The notes under the pieces were generated by a model. The model saw nothing but the letters and a program-made list of their open reading frames with translations, had not been told where the DNA came from and searched no databases. Below are positions 1 through 8,056 of a stretch of 31,664 nucleotides of DNA, piece after piece (the first letter of the stretch is position 1; each line of letters begins with the position of its first letter). A program made the translations under genes and the position numbers. This DNA is from Bacillota bacterium (GTDB taxonomy: Bacteria > Bacillota > Clostridia > Acetivibrionales > DSM-1351), in assembly GCA_023392075.1 (NCBI GenBank), contig JAEVZU010000066.1, positions 1 through 31,664 on the forward strand, given 5' to 3'.

Positions 1-3000
1 GTCGTTCCTCACGTAGGAACGTGGATTGAAATAAAAAATCCTTTTGACGGTGTTGATACGCCAAGTGTCGTTCCTCACGTAGGAACGTGGATTGAAATAC
101 AAAAGAAATCCAAAGGCTTTAATCCCTTAAAATGTCGTTCCTCACGTAGGAACGTGGATTGAAATCATTATACTACAAGATATGTCAAAAAGCAAAGAAA
201 GTCGTTCCTCACGTAGGAACGTGGATTGAAATCTCATTTGATGTACCATTATCATAGTGAGCTACGTCGTTCCTCACGTAGGAACGTGGATTGAAATCCT
301 CATGCTCTTTTACAAGATTGTAGAACTTTGTTGTCGTTCCTCACGTAGGAACGTGGATTGAAATAGTGACATTAATTGTGTTTGTAGACCCGTTGTCAGT
401 CGTTCCTCACGTAGGAACGTGGATTGAAATCACCACCATTTCCTGATCCGTTACCTCCTCCTGAGTCGTTCCTCACGTAGGAACGTGGATTGAAATTTCA
501 TTATTTTTTACCTCCACGCTTTTTATTTTAGTCGTTCCTCACGTAGGAACGTGGATTGAAATCAAAGTCGACCACCTGGATCGATTTTTGCCATTGTCGT
601 TCCTCACGTAGGAACGTGGATTGAAATTCTTAATGGTACATACCCTTGGTTCAACCATAGCGTCGTTCCTCACGTAGGAACGTGGATTGAAATGTTTTCG
701 AATTAACTTCAAAAGTATTTCGGTTTTGTCGTTCCTCACGTAGGAACGTGGATTGAAATAGCAAAACGGATATAACGATTTAACAAAGCAGTGTCGTTCC
801 TCACGTAGGAACGTGGATTGAAATTTCTTTTCCACTGGCTGCCGCCTGGATGAAGTAGTCGTTCCTCACGTAGGAACGTGGATTGAAATAGCAGTCCAAT
901 TGAGCTGTACACCTCCAAGCACCGTCGTTCCTCACGTAGGAACGTGGATTGAAATATCAATTTCGGCATCATATAAACCTGTACAAAAGTCGTTCCTCAC
1001 GTAGGAACGTGGATTGAAATTTTAATGCAATACATGTTTTTTACCTCCTAAAAGTCGTTCCTCACGTAGGAACGTGGATTGAAATCGCTAAACCATCCAG
1101 ACTGTATTTATCAATCTTTATGTCGTTCCTCACGTAGGAACGTGGATTGAAATGACAGCATTACTGTTACATTTGTGTTACAAATACGTCGTTCCTCACG
1201 TAGGAACGTGGATTGAAATATTGCTTATGTAGCCATACGCCGCCAACTGATTGGTCGTTCCTCACGTAGGAACGTGGATTGAAATAATACAAAACAACAA
1301 AAGGGCAACAAGCCTATAAGGTCGTTTCTCACGTAGGAACGTGGATTGAAATTTGTCTACTCCTCCCTTTTCCTGCTCTCTCTCAGTCGTTCCTCACGTA
1401 GGAACGTGGATTGAAATAAAATTAAGATGCCCGGATTACGTGAAAAATGATGGTCGTTCCTCACGTAGGAACGTGGATTGAAATAGTATTTGGTATGACT
1501 GAAATGGAAGTTTTAAAGGTCGTTCCTCACGTAGGAACGTGGATTGAAATTGATGAATTAGATTCAAATTCTACAGATCCTGAAGGTCGTTCCTCACGTA
1601 GGAACGTGGATTGAAATTGATGAATTAGATTCAAATTCTACAGATCCTGAAGGTCGTTCCTCACGTAGGAACGTGGATTGAAATACTATATGCACCAACA
1701 AGGAGCGACTAAAGCGTGGTCGTTCCTCACGTAGGAACGTGGATTGAAATTGACGATCAATATCTGAATCTTGAAAATTGGAAGTCGTTCCTCACGTAGG
1801 AACGTGGATTGAAATTATCGCCTCCTTTTCTCTTTGTTTAGCCTGTATGTGTCGTTCCTCTCGTAGGAACGTGGATTGAAATATCAATGGGGCCCAATGA
1901 ATTATAAAAAGCTAAGTCGTTCCTCTCGTAGGAACGTGGATTGAAATATCACTGGATACAGAAATGAGTATACTTAGGAGCGTCGTTCCTCTCGTAGGAA
2001 CGTGGATTGAAATTTGATATCAGATCCGGTATCATCAGGTTTTGATGTCGTTCCTCTCGTAGGAACGTGGATTGAAATCATTTCAGTGCATATAGGGCTT
2101 TGCTATGGTGTCGTCGTTCCTCTCGTAGGAACGTGGATTGAAATTAATGTATCACTTTTTTCTAACTTAATTGCTTCGGTCGTTCCTCTCGTAGGAACGT
2201 GGATTGAAATCCAGGATGCTCCGAACTGCCGCGCTGCAGATATGGGTCGTTCCTCTCGTAGGAACGTGGATTGAAATAAATAGGCTTTGCCAGGAGCATA
2301 GATCCTATAGTGTCGTTCCTCACGTAGGAACGTGGATTGAAATCTGGATAATAGGAAACATATCAGAAGGCAAAACACGTCGTTCCTCACGTAGGAACGT
2401 GGATTGAAATTTTACCCGTCGGGGGTTCGTTGGATTTTTCAGCCGTCGTTCCTCACGTAGGAACGTGGATTGAAATCGTCGCAATATAGCGGGTATACGA
2501 GGTAAGATTGTCGTTCCTCACGTAGGAACGTGGATTGAAATTGTGGTGTATTTGCAATATTTTTTATAAAGGCATGTCGTTCCTCACGTAGGAACGTGGA
2601 TTGAAATCGTATTTGGATATTTTTATAGCAACATAGATTACTGTCGTTCCTCACGTAGGAACGTGGATTGAAATAGATTCATATGGAGTTCCACCACCTT
2701 CAGGAGGGTCGTTCCTCCCGTAGGAACGTGGATTGAAATAAGGTTACCAGGTAGCCCCAAAGTTAACGCATGAAGTCGTTCCTCCCGTAGGAACGTGGAT
2801 TGAAATCGCAGTTCAAGCATTCTGGTTACATCCTCATCCCCGTCGTTCCTCACGTAGGAACGTGGATTGAAATAATTGAAGCTTGGTTTGAAAGTAGCTG
2901 GTGCAATGTCGTTCCTCACGTAGGAACGTGGATTGAAATCGGTTACGGTTACAGTTACGGTTCCGGTGTCGTTCCTCCCGTAGGAACGTGGATTGAAATT

Positions 3001-3133
3001 GAGATCGAATAATCAAATCAAACCGAGCATCAGGGTCGTTCCTCTCGTAGGAACGTGGATTGAAATATTTAGGCTTTTAACCGTATTAATCCTTACAATT
3101 GGTCGTTCCTCACGTAGGAACGTGGATAGAAAT
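1..3133 (+). CRISPR. CRISPR array, 48 repeats, subtype I-C-like repeat
   Basis: The array has 48 repeats of 32 bp, starting at base 1 and ending with 3102-3133, and 47 spacers of 33-36 nt with one exception of 28 nt at 2940-2967. The repeat begins GTCGTTCCTC and ends GTGGATTGAAAT, the ending typical of subtype I-C repeats. It folds into a 7-bp stem (CGTTCCT with AGGAACG) with a 5-nt loop. The last repeat carries a T-to-A change in its final third (GGATAGAAAT), which marks the leader-distal end, so transcription is expected on the plus strand. The first base of the window is the start of a perfect repeat, so the array probably continues to the left. No cas gene is present here. Base 11, in the loop, is A in most repeats, T in 1851-2277 and 3035-3066, and C in 2708-2806 and 2968-2999. 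The repeat at 1321 has a C-to-T change that keeps a G-U pair in the stem. Confidence 0.99.
1551..1684 (+). repeat. Tandem duplication of one spacer-repeat unit inside the array
   Basis: The 35-nt spacers at 1551-1585 and 1618-1652 are identical, and so are the repeats that follow them. This 67-bp unit is therefore present twice in tandem. Replication slippage or repeat-mediated recombination is more likely than acquiring the same spacer twice in a row. Confidence 0.95.
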
Positions 3134-3148
3134 CATGAACTCGGATAA

Positions 3149-3182
3149 TTAAGAAGGAGAGTAAGGCGGCGCTCCTTTAATA
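3149..3182 (+). terminator. Weak stem-loop after the CRISPR array
   Basis: About 15 nt after the terminal repeat, an imperfect inverted repeat pairs AAGGAG (3154-3159) with CTCCTT (3172-3177) and extends outward into ATTAA/TTAAT with a small bulge. The sequence after it is only moderately T-rich. It could end the pre-crRNA transcript, but it also lies just before the promoter of the next gene, so the call is tentative. Confidence 0.3.
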
Positions 3183-3190
3183 TTTACCTG

Positions 3191-3199
3191 TGGTATAAT
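3191..3199 (+). promoter_or_regulatory. Extended -10 promoter element for the penicillin-binding protein gene
   Basis: TGGTATAAT matches an extended -10 element (TGn plus TATAAT). No convincing -35 hexamer lies 17 nt upstream, which is common for extended -10 promoters. It sits 60 bp before the ATG and is the only obvious promoter between the CRISPR array and this gene. Confidence 0.55.
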
Positions 3200-3258
3200 T
3201 TACCTCTTTATCTGGAAACACTCTATGTATTAGATAATTTCGGATAAAGGGGTTTTTT

Positions 3259-4917
3259 ATGTTGAAAAGAATAAGGATTATATTATTTGTATTTTTAGCC
3301 ATATTTTCATGTTTGCTGACGAGATTGTTTTATATTCAGATTGTCGGTGGAGGAGGATTATCCAAAGAGGCGTCGGCTCAGAGAGTAAACAATGTCCGCA
3401 TTGAGAGTGTCAGAGGGGATTTTCTGGACAGAAGTGGTATCAAACTGACCGGCAGGACTCAGAAGATAACTGCTGTGCTTAAGCCGGCGCTGCTCAGAGA
3501 TCAATCCCAGATTATAAACCAGTTGTGCGGGATACTTGGCCTCGAACCCGAAAAGACAATGGAAGAGATTCAAAGGAAAAATACTCCCATATTGGTTGAG
3601 ATAGATCAGGAGACGAAGGCTCTTATAACCTCCATGAACATAGACGGGGTTTCATTTGTCAATTCATTGGGCAGGTATAATACCGATACCAAGGCCAAAC
3701 ATTTGCTTGGTTATCTCAACAAGGTTGATAATATAGGTATTAACGGGCTTGAAAAGCTGTTCGAAAAAACACTCAATTATGGCAAAGAGGACAGTATAGC
3801 TGTCATTACCGATGGGAGTAATGATTTGCTCACCGGCCTTGGTTATAGAATTATTAAGGACGATGAAAAAAGGAACAGCAAACTGGATATAAAATTAACA
3901 CTGGATTATCACATTCAGGATATTATTGAAAAGGCCCTGGACAGCAGAAATCTTACCGGAGCGATTGTGGTGGAGGAGGTCAAAACCGGGGATATTGTCG
4001 GCATATGCAGCAAACCGGATTTTGACCCCAATGATATTGAAAAATATCTCTCAAATAATAAAAGGCCTCTTTACAACCGTGCGGTGGCACAATACAATAT
4101 CGGTTCGGTTTTCAAGCTGGTGGACCTGGCAGCTATTTTTGAGCAGCAGCCCGATTACAATATGGTATTCAGCTGTCCCGGGTACATCCAGATAGCTGAT
4201 ACCGAATTCAAATGCTCCTCATATGAAACAGGAGGACACGGTACGGTTGATATCAACACCGCGCTGGCCAAGTCCTGCAATGCGTATTTTATTAATATGT
4301 CACTGGACCTGGGTGCCGATCCTATTTTGAATATGTGTAAAAAATTCGGGCTTGGTGAAAATACAGCCTTAACAAAACAGGGGATAGGTGAAGCCAGGGG
4401 AATAATTCCTGTAAAGGCTGACCTTCAAAATCCAGGTGACATTGCAAATATGTCAATCGGACAGGGACAGATTATGGCAACACCGGTTCAGATTGCGGAT
4501 ATGGTTGCAACCATAGCAAACGGCGGTGTGAAAAATAATGTTAACCTTCTGGACAGTGTTGTCAACAGCAGCGGAAACAAAGTAAGGGATCTTAGAGAGA
4601 CCTCACAGGAGGAGGTAATTTCAAAGGCAAGTGCAGACCGGATAATGGCCCTGATGGAGGGGGTTGTCAGCGAAGGAACCGGAAAAAAGGCCAATATGGA
4701 CGGATACGGCGGAGCAGGAGGAAAGACCGGAAGTGCTGAAACTGGGCAATACATTGATGGAGAAAAAATTATACAGGCATGGTTCGCCGGCTATTTTCCT
4801 GCCGGAAGTCCAAAATACTCTGTAGCTGTTTTTATTGAAGACGGAAGAAGCGGTGGTGAGGCTGCAGCACCGATTTTTGCAGAAATTGGCTCCGAGATTA
4901 TGAAGTTGGGACTGTAA
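3259..4917 (+). CDS. Class B penicillin-binding protein (D,D-transpeptidase)
   Basis: This 552-aa enzyme should cross-link peptidoglycan at the outer face of the membrane. Residues 5-28 form an N-terminal signal anchor. The RGDFLDRSG motif at 52-60 is typical of the PBP dimerisation domain. All three catalytic motifs of the transpeptidase domain are visible: S283-V-F-K286 (nucleophile serine), S339-C-N341 and K489-T-G491. There is no glycosyltransferase domain and no PASTA repeat, so it is a short class B (PBP2/PbpA/SpoVD-like) protein. Whether it acts in elongation, septation or sporulation cannot be told, since no rodA/ftsW partner lies beside it. The ATG at 3259 follows an AAAGGGG Shine-Dalgarno site. 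The gene looks monocistronic, with an extended -10 promoter before it and a stem-loop just after it. Confidence 0.93.
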   Translation: MLKRIRIILFVFLAIFSCLLTRLFYIQIVGGGGLSKEASAQRVNNVRIESVRGDFLDRSGIKLTGRTQKITAVLKPALLRDQSQIINQLCGILGLEPEKTMEEIQRKNTPILVEIDQETKALITSMNIDGVSFVNSLGRYNTDTKAKHLLGYLNKVDNIGINGLEKLFEKTLNYGKEDSIAVITDGSNDLLTGLGYRIIKDDEKRNSKLDIKLTLDYHIQDIIEKALDSRNLTGAIVVEEVKTGDIVGICSKPDFDPNDIEKYLSNNKRPLYNRAVAQYNIGSVFKLVDLAAIFEQQPDYNMVFSCPGYIQIADTEFKCSSYETGGHGTVDINTALAKSCNAYFINMSLDLGADPILNMCKKFGLGENTALTKQGIGEARGIIPVKADLQNPGDIANMSIGQGQIMATPVQIADMVATIANGGVKNNVNLLDSVVNSSGNKVRDLRETSQEEVISKASADRIMALMEGVVSEGTGKKANMDGYGGAGGKTGSAETGQYIDGEKIIQAWFAGYFPAGSPKYSVAVFIEDGRSGGEAAAPIFAEIGSEIMKLGL

Positions 4918-4924
4918 TAAAAGA

Positions 4925-4960
4925 CAAGCAGGGATTCCGATTAATAGAATCCCTGCTGTC
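4925..4960 (+). terminator. Stem-loop terminator after the penicillin-binding protein gene
   Basis: A perfect 11-bp stem pairs AGCAGGGATTC (4927-4937) with GAATCCCTGCT (4947-4957) around a 9-nt loop, and an outer GAC/GTC extends it after one unpaired base. It starts a few bases after the stop codon. The T tract that follows is poor, so it may work as an mRNA 3' stabiliser or an inefficient intrinsic terminator. Confidence 0.6.
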
Positions 4961-5452
4961 TAGCTAATGATTTAACCAACGGTCAAGAAACTAACTGAAC
5001 TGCTTTTGTTTTCCCTGCATTTATCCGTTACTGCTCTTATTAACTGCGGCCACCCTCTGGGAGCAGATGCAGTACCTCGAGCACTAATCGGACGCAAGAA
5101 ATTTTCAATTACGGGTATGGCAGAAAAAAAGTTAAAAACTATCAACTTCATCATCTCCCAATGCTCGACATCAAAAACAACTTGCAAGTCCCATAATGCT
5201 AATCACATACATTTCTGCAGTATTTTAACATCATAAAACCTTACTATCAATTACTGCAATTGATAGAGAAACAAAGAAGTCCAAAGGTATCATCTCCCAA
5301 CTTTTTTGGTCAGCTAAACCTTTGCCAACTGGATACGTAAGTATCCTGCAGATACCTGAGTATCCACCGGATACATTTCTGTATCACAGTAAATATTATT
5401 TCTTTAATCACGTTTTCTATTCCGCAAAGTATCGGTTATTCACTGCCAATTT
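4961..5452. other. Gene-poor stretch, possibly decayed sequence
   Basis: No convincing gene was found here. At 4972-5236 short open frames exist on both strands without a recognisable product or a good ribosome binding site. The GC-richer patch around 5045-5095 stands out from its AT-rich surroundings and may be a gene remnant. An 11-bp direct repeat, TCATCTCCCAA, occurs at 5151-5161 and 5290-5300. A hairpin cluster at 5331-5385 is listed separately. Confidence 0.5.
5331..5385. repeat. Three consecutive GGATAC/GTATCC hairpins
   Basis: Six copies of a GATAC core alternate in orientation within 55 bp: GGATAC at 5331, GTATCC at 5341, GATAC at 5351, GTATCC at 5360, GGATAC at 5369 and GTATC at 5381. 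They form three side-by-side hairpins with stems of 5-6 bp and loops of 4-6 nt. The spacing is too regular to look random. No T tract follows. It may be an operator cluster, a processing or stability element, or a small repeat family. Confidence 0.7.
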
Positions 5453-5599
5453 CTAGAATAAAGGCTGGTTACGTGGTTTAACATTGTTTTTGTTGTTAAA
5501 ATCCGAACCTTCATTATCCGGATTTATGTTTTTTTCGGATTTATTTTTAGAATTGGATTTTGACGATTTTTTGTGCTCCTTGCTTCCTTTCTGACTCAT
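5453..5599 (-). CDS. Small, very basic, Lys/Asn/Ser-rich protein (48 aa)
   Basis: This small gene reads leftward from an ATG at 5597-5599 to a TAG at 5453-5455. It has a strong Shine-Dalgarno site, GAAAGGAG, about 6-7 nt before the start. The 48-aa product begins MSQKGSKEHKK and ends KPRNQPLF. It has no signal peptide, membrane segment or cysteine, and its first half is dominated by Lys, Ser and Asn, so it is probably disordered. I do not recognise a family. Nucleic-acid binding or a spore-associated role is conceivable from composition only. The good ribosome binding site and isolated position make it a likely real gene. Confidence 0.6.
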   Translation of the reverse strand: MSQKGSKEHKKSSKSNSKNKSEKNINPDNEGSDFNNKNNVKPRNQPLF

Positions 5600-5743
5600 A
5601 AAATACTCCTTTCTGCAATATTAAGCTTCTGATAATATAATTTGATGAATTGTCTTTTTTATTCAGTTTATACTTTCTGAAAAATTAAATATAAATTTAA
5701 TGGGAGATATTAATCACAGTGCAAAATTGTTATAATTATATGG

Positions 5744-5774
5744 TTGGTCAAGCAATTATTACTAATGGTATAAT
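5744..5774 (+). promoter_or_regulatory. Possible promoter of the ThrE-like exporter pair
   Basis: A perfect TATAAT at 5769-5774 has TTGGTC 19 nt upstream (5744-5749). A second TATAAT lies at 5731-5736. The region is very AT-rich, so chance matches are likely. It is the best candidate before the exporter genes, and it lies about 115 bp from the start codon. Confidence 0.35.
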
Positions 5775-5890
5775 TGATATTTGATTCTGATAACAATTTT
5801 AAAATTGAGGCAGAGGTTGAGAGAAATTATAAAAAGAAGTAGAGGAGGTACCGGGCCCATACCATTTCTTTCATTAAGGTTTTGTACGAA

Positions 5891-6667
5891 ATGCTGGGCA
5901 TGGGCATATTTATGGAAGCTAAAAAAGTGGCTGAAATTGCAACAGCCGCAGGTGAAATTCTTTTAAGTAACGGTGCCGAGGCATACAGGGTGGAGGAGAC
6001 TATAAAGAAAATCTGTTCCTCCTATGGTTTTAACGGCGAGTGTATTTCCACCTCCACCGGTATTTTTATTTCAATATCCGATCAGGAGGGAGAATTTGTA
6101 ACTTCGATAAAAAGAATTAACCTGAGGCGTGTTGATCTTTACAGGGTTGAACTTATCAATTCCTTTTCAAGAGGGCTTGCTGAAAATCCGCTGCCTTACG
6201 AAGAGGCTAAAAACAAGCTGCGTGAAATATATAATGCACCTAATTTTTCACTGGGTATCAGGGTTTTGGCAGCAGGGCTGACGGCTTTTTCATACACAAT
6301 TTTTTTTAATGGCGGAATCCTGGACGCACTTGTTTCACTTGTAATAAGCTTTGGAATATACCTGCTTTTGGAATATATATCTAAAATAGGTTCCTTTCAA
6401 TTTCTGGAGTACTATCTTTCAGGTTTTATAATAGGAGTTGTAAGCCTTGGGATTGGTTCCTTGTTTCCGCAAATCAACAAGGATAATGTAATAACCGGTG
6501 CAATAATCGTGCTTCTGCCCGGGGTGGCACTGACCAACGGAATCAAGGATTTACTTTATGGAGATTATGTTTCGGGGTTTGCAAAATTAGGTGAAGCCAT
6601 ACTGATCATACTTGCAATGAGCGTTGGAATAGTCACTTCACTTTCAATTTTTATGAAATGGTTTTAA
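5891..6667 (+). CDS. ThrE/YjjP-type exporter subunit (DUF1212)
   Basis: This is the larger subunit of a split exporter of the threonine/serine exporter family, equivalent to E. coli YjjP. Known members export small amino acids or dicarboxylates such as succinate; the substrate here is not known. The N-terminal cytoplasmic part carries the family signature around GAEAYRVEETI and a basic RRVDLYRVELI segment. Five or so hydrophobic segments follow from about residue 120 to the end. The start is uncertain. The ATG at 5891 (258 aa) has a modest AAGGT 10 nt upstream. A TTG at 5882 and ATGs at 5900 and 5912 are alternatives. A perfect AGGAGGT at 5843-5849 is too far upstream of any standard start. 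The stop overlaps an ATG of the next open frame. Confidence 0.85.
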   Translation: MLGMGIFMEAKKVAEIATAAGEILLSNGAEAYRVEETIKKICSSYGFNGECISTSTGIFISISDQEGEFVTSIKRINLRRVDLYRVELINSFSRGLAENPLPYEEAKNKLREIYNAPNFSLGIRVLAAGLTAFSYTIFFNGGILDALVSLVISFGIYLLLEYISKIGSFQFLEYYLSGFIIGVVSLGIGSLFPQINKDNVITGAIIVLLPGVALTNGIKDLLYGDYVSGFAKLGEAILIILAMSVGIVTSLSIFMKWF

Positions 6668-6723
6668 TCAAACGATTAATCGGCTTAACGGAAGTTATCG
6701 GTGATAAATGGAGGCTAATATCT

Positions 6724-7182
6724 ATGTCAACCGCTCAAATATTACAGATTGTTATTGCGTTTTTCGGAAGTATATTTCCGGCTGTTTTATTTAATATAGA
6801 CAGAAGAAAAATAGGCTGGGCAGGCTTAAGCGGTGCATTGGGCTGGTTTATGTACCTGCTGGTATTTAACGGCACTCAGAATGCAATTGCGTCCACCTTT
6901 GTAGGTGCGGTAATTGTAGGCTGCTACAGTGAATCACTGGCGAGAAAGCTTAAAACCCCGGCCTTTGAGTTTCTGATCCCGGGAATATTTCCGCTTGTGC
7001 CGGGGTTTACAGCGTATACCGCATTGAGGTATATTGTTGAAAACAATATGTCCCAGGCCCTGAGCAAAGGGGTTCTGGCGTTGGCCGTAGGCGGCAGCAT
7101 AGGCTTTGGAATAATGCTGTCCACAACTATATTTAAGTTCTTTACCAAATTGAAAAATAGAAAACTGTATGGGAAAAGTTGA
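6724..7182 (+). CDS. ThrE/YjjB-type exporter subunit (DUF3815)
   Basis: This is the small partner of the preceding gene, equivalent to YjjB or the C-terminal half of fused ThrE proteins. The 152-aa protein is almost entirely membrane-embedded, with about four hydrophobic helices. The motif LIPGIFPLVPG near the middle is typical of the family. I chose the ATG at 6724 because TGGAGG lies 9 nt before it and the protein then begins at the first helix (MSTAQILQIVIAFFG). An upstream in-frame ATG at 6658 overlaps the previous stop but would add a polar tail not expected in this family. The two subunits together probably form one exporter. Confidence 0.88.
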   Translation: MSTAQILQIVIAFFGSIFPAVLFNIDRRKIGWAGLSGALGWFMYLLVFNGTQNAIASTFVGAVIVGCYSESLARKLKTPAFEFLIPGIFPLVPGFTAYTALRYIVENNMSQALSKGVLALAVGGSIGFGIMLSTTIFKFFTKLKNRKLYGKS

Positions 7183-7207
7183 AAGCGGCTATATTATGAA
7201 TTATAAT
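7179..7207 (+). promoter_or_regulatory. Sigma-A-type promoter for the ABC exporter genes
   Basis: TTGAAA (7179-7184), a 17-nt spacer and TATAAT (7202-7207) form a near-consensus promoter. The -35 box overlaps the stop codon of the upstream exporter gene. The ABC ATPase start lies about 70 bp downstream, so the ABC pair is probably its own transcription unit. Confidence 0.7.
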
Positions 7208-7278
7208 GGAACAATTAGTAAATTATGGAAATTAGTAAATTTCTATATTATTTATACTTGGCAGTTGGAGGGTGTTTA

Positions 7279-8055
7279 ATGGAAGAATTCGCAATATCAA
7301 TCAGTGAACTATATATGAGTTACGGTTCAAAACAGGTTTTAAACGGAATAGGCATTGATGTTCCAAAGGGCAAGATCATAGGTTATATCGGGCCGAATGG
7401 TGCAGGAAAGAGCACTACGGTAAAAATACTCCTGGGACTGGTAACCGGCTATAAAGGTATTGTAAAGGTAATGGGAGAGGATATATCAAACGGAAGTGTT
7501 GAATATAAAAGAAAAATCGGTTATGTACCTGAGACTGCAGAAATATTCGACAATCTCACTGCCCGTGAATATATAACCTTTCTTGGTCAAATGTACGGCA
7601 TGACATATGAGGAAACAGATAAAAAGGCATTTAAGCTGATGGAACTGTTTGGCATAGAACAGGTATATGATTCAAGGATAACGTCATACTCAAAGGGTAT
7701 GAAGCAGAAGGTTCTGCTCATTTCAAGCCTTATTCACAATCCGGACATTTTATTTCTTGATGAGCCCTTGAGCGGATTGGATGCCAACAGCGTTATGGTT
7801 TTTAAGGAGATTATGAGCCACCTGGCCGGGCAGGGCAAGACCATATTCTATTCCTCCCACATAATGGAGGTAGTTGAAAAAATAAGTGACAGGATAATTC
7901 TTATCAACAATGGCAGCATTGTTGCCGACGGAACTTTCGACCAGCTTAAGGAGCAAAGTAAGGAGGGCAGTCTTGAAGATATTTTCAACCAGCTGACCGG
8001 TTTTGATAAACATAAACAGCTGGCTGATGAATTTGTTAACGTAATAGGAGCATAA
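7279..8055 (+). CDS. ABC transporter ATP-binding protein
   Basis: This 258-aa nucleotide-binding subunit powers the permease encoded next. The Walker A motif GPNGAGKST is at 38-46 (Lys44), the signature SKGMKQ at 138-143, the Walker B ILFLDE at 157-162 and the H-loop His at 194. The SKGMKQK form of the signature is typical of exporters of the ABC-2/drug-export class rather than importers. The ATG at 7279 is chosen because TTGGAGGG precedes it by 6 nt and the protein then begins MEEFAISISELYMSYG. A longer frame from 7225 has no such site. The gene ends 1 nt before the permease ATG, so the two are translationally coupled. Its substrate is unknown. Confidence 0.93.
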   Translation: MEEFAISISELYMSYGSKQVLNGIGIDVPKGKIIGYIGPNGAGKSTTVKILLGLVTGYKGIVKVMGEDISNGSVEYKRKIGYVPETAEIFDNLTAREYITFLGQMYGMTYEETDKKAFKLMELFGIEQVYDSRITSYSKGMKQKVLLISSLIHNPDILFLDEPLSGLDANSVMVFKEIMSHLAGQGKTIFYSSHIMEVVEKISDRIILINNGSIVADGTFDQLKEQSKEGSLEDIFNQLTGFDKHKQLADEFVNVIGA

Positions 8056-8056
8056 A

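Noticed and set aside
431..464. A further spacer with an SD-like core in the antisense sense
   Set aside because: Its reverse complement also reads as a Gly/Ser/Asn-rich coding stretch (SGGGNGSGNGG), which explains the purine-rich core without a ribosome binding site.
539..3016. Open reading frames of 60-98 codons inside the CRISPR array, on both strands
   Set aside because: They translate the repeats (with spacers between) and carry repeated peptides such as VVPLVGTWIEI or STFLREER. They are artefacts of repeats lacking stops.
4972..5236. Overlapping open frames on both strands after the penicillin-binding protein gene
   Set aside because: No recognisable family, no good ribosome binding site and atypical amino acid use. 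At best a remnant.
5843..5858. GGTACCGGGCCC resembles a cloning polylinker (two adjacent restriction sites)
   Set aside because: Twelve bases are too few to claim vector sequence, and the flanks are ordinary AT-rich clostridial DNA.
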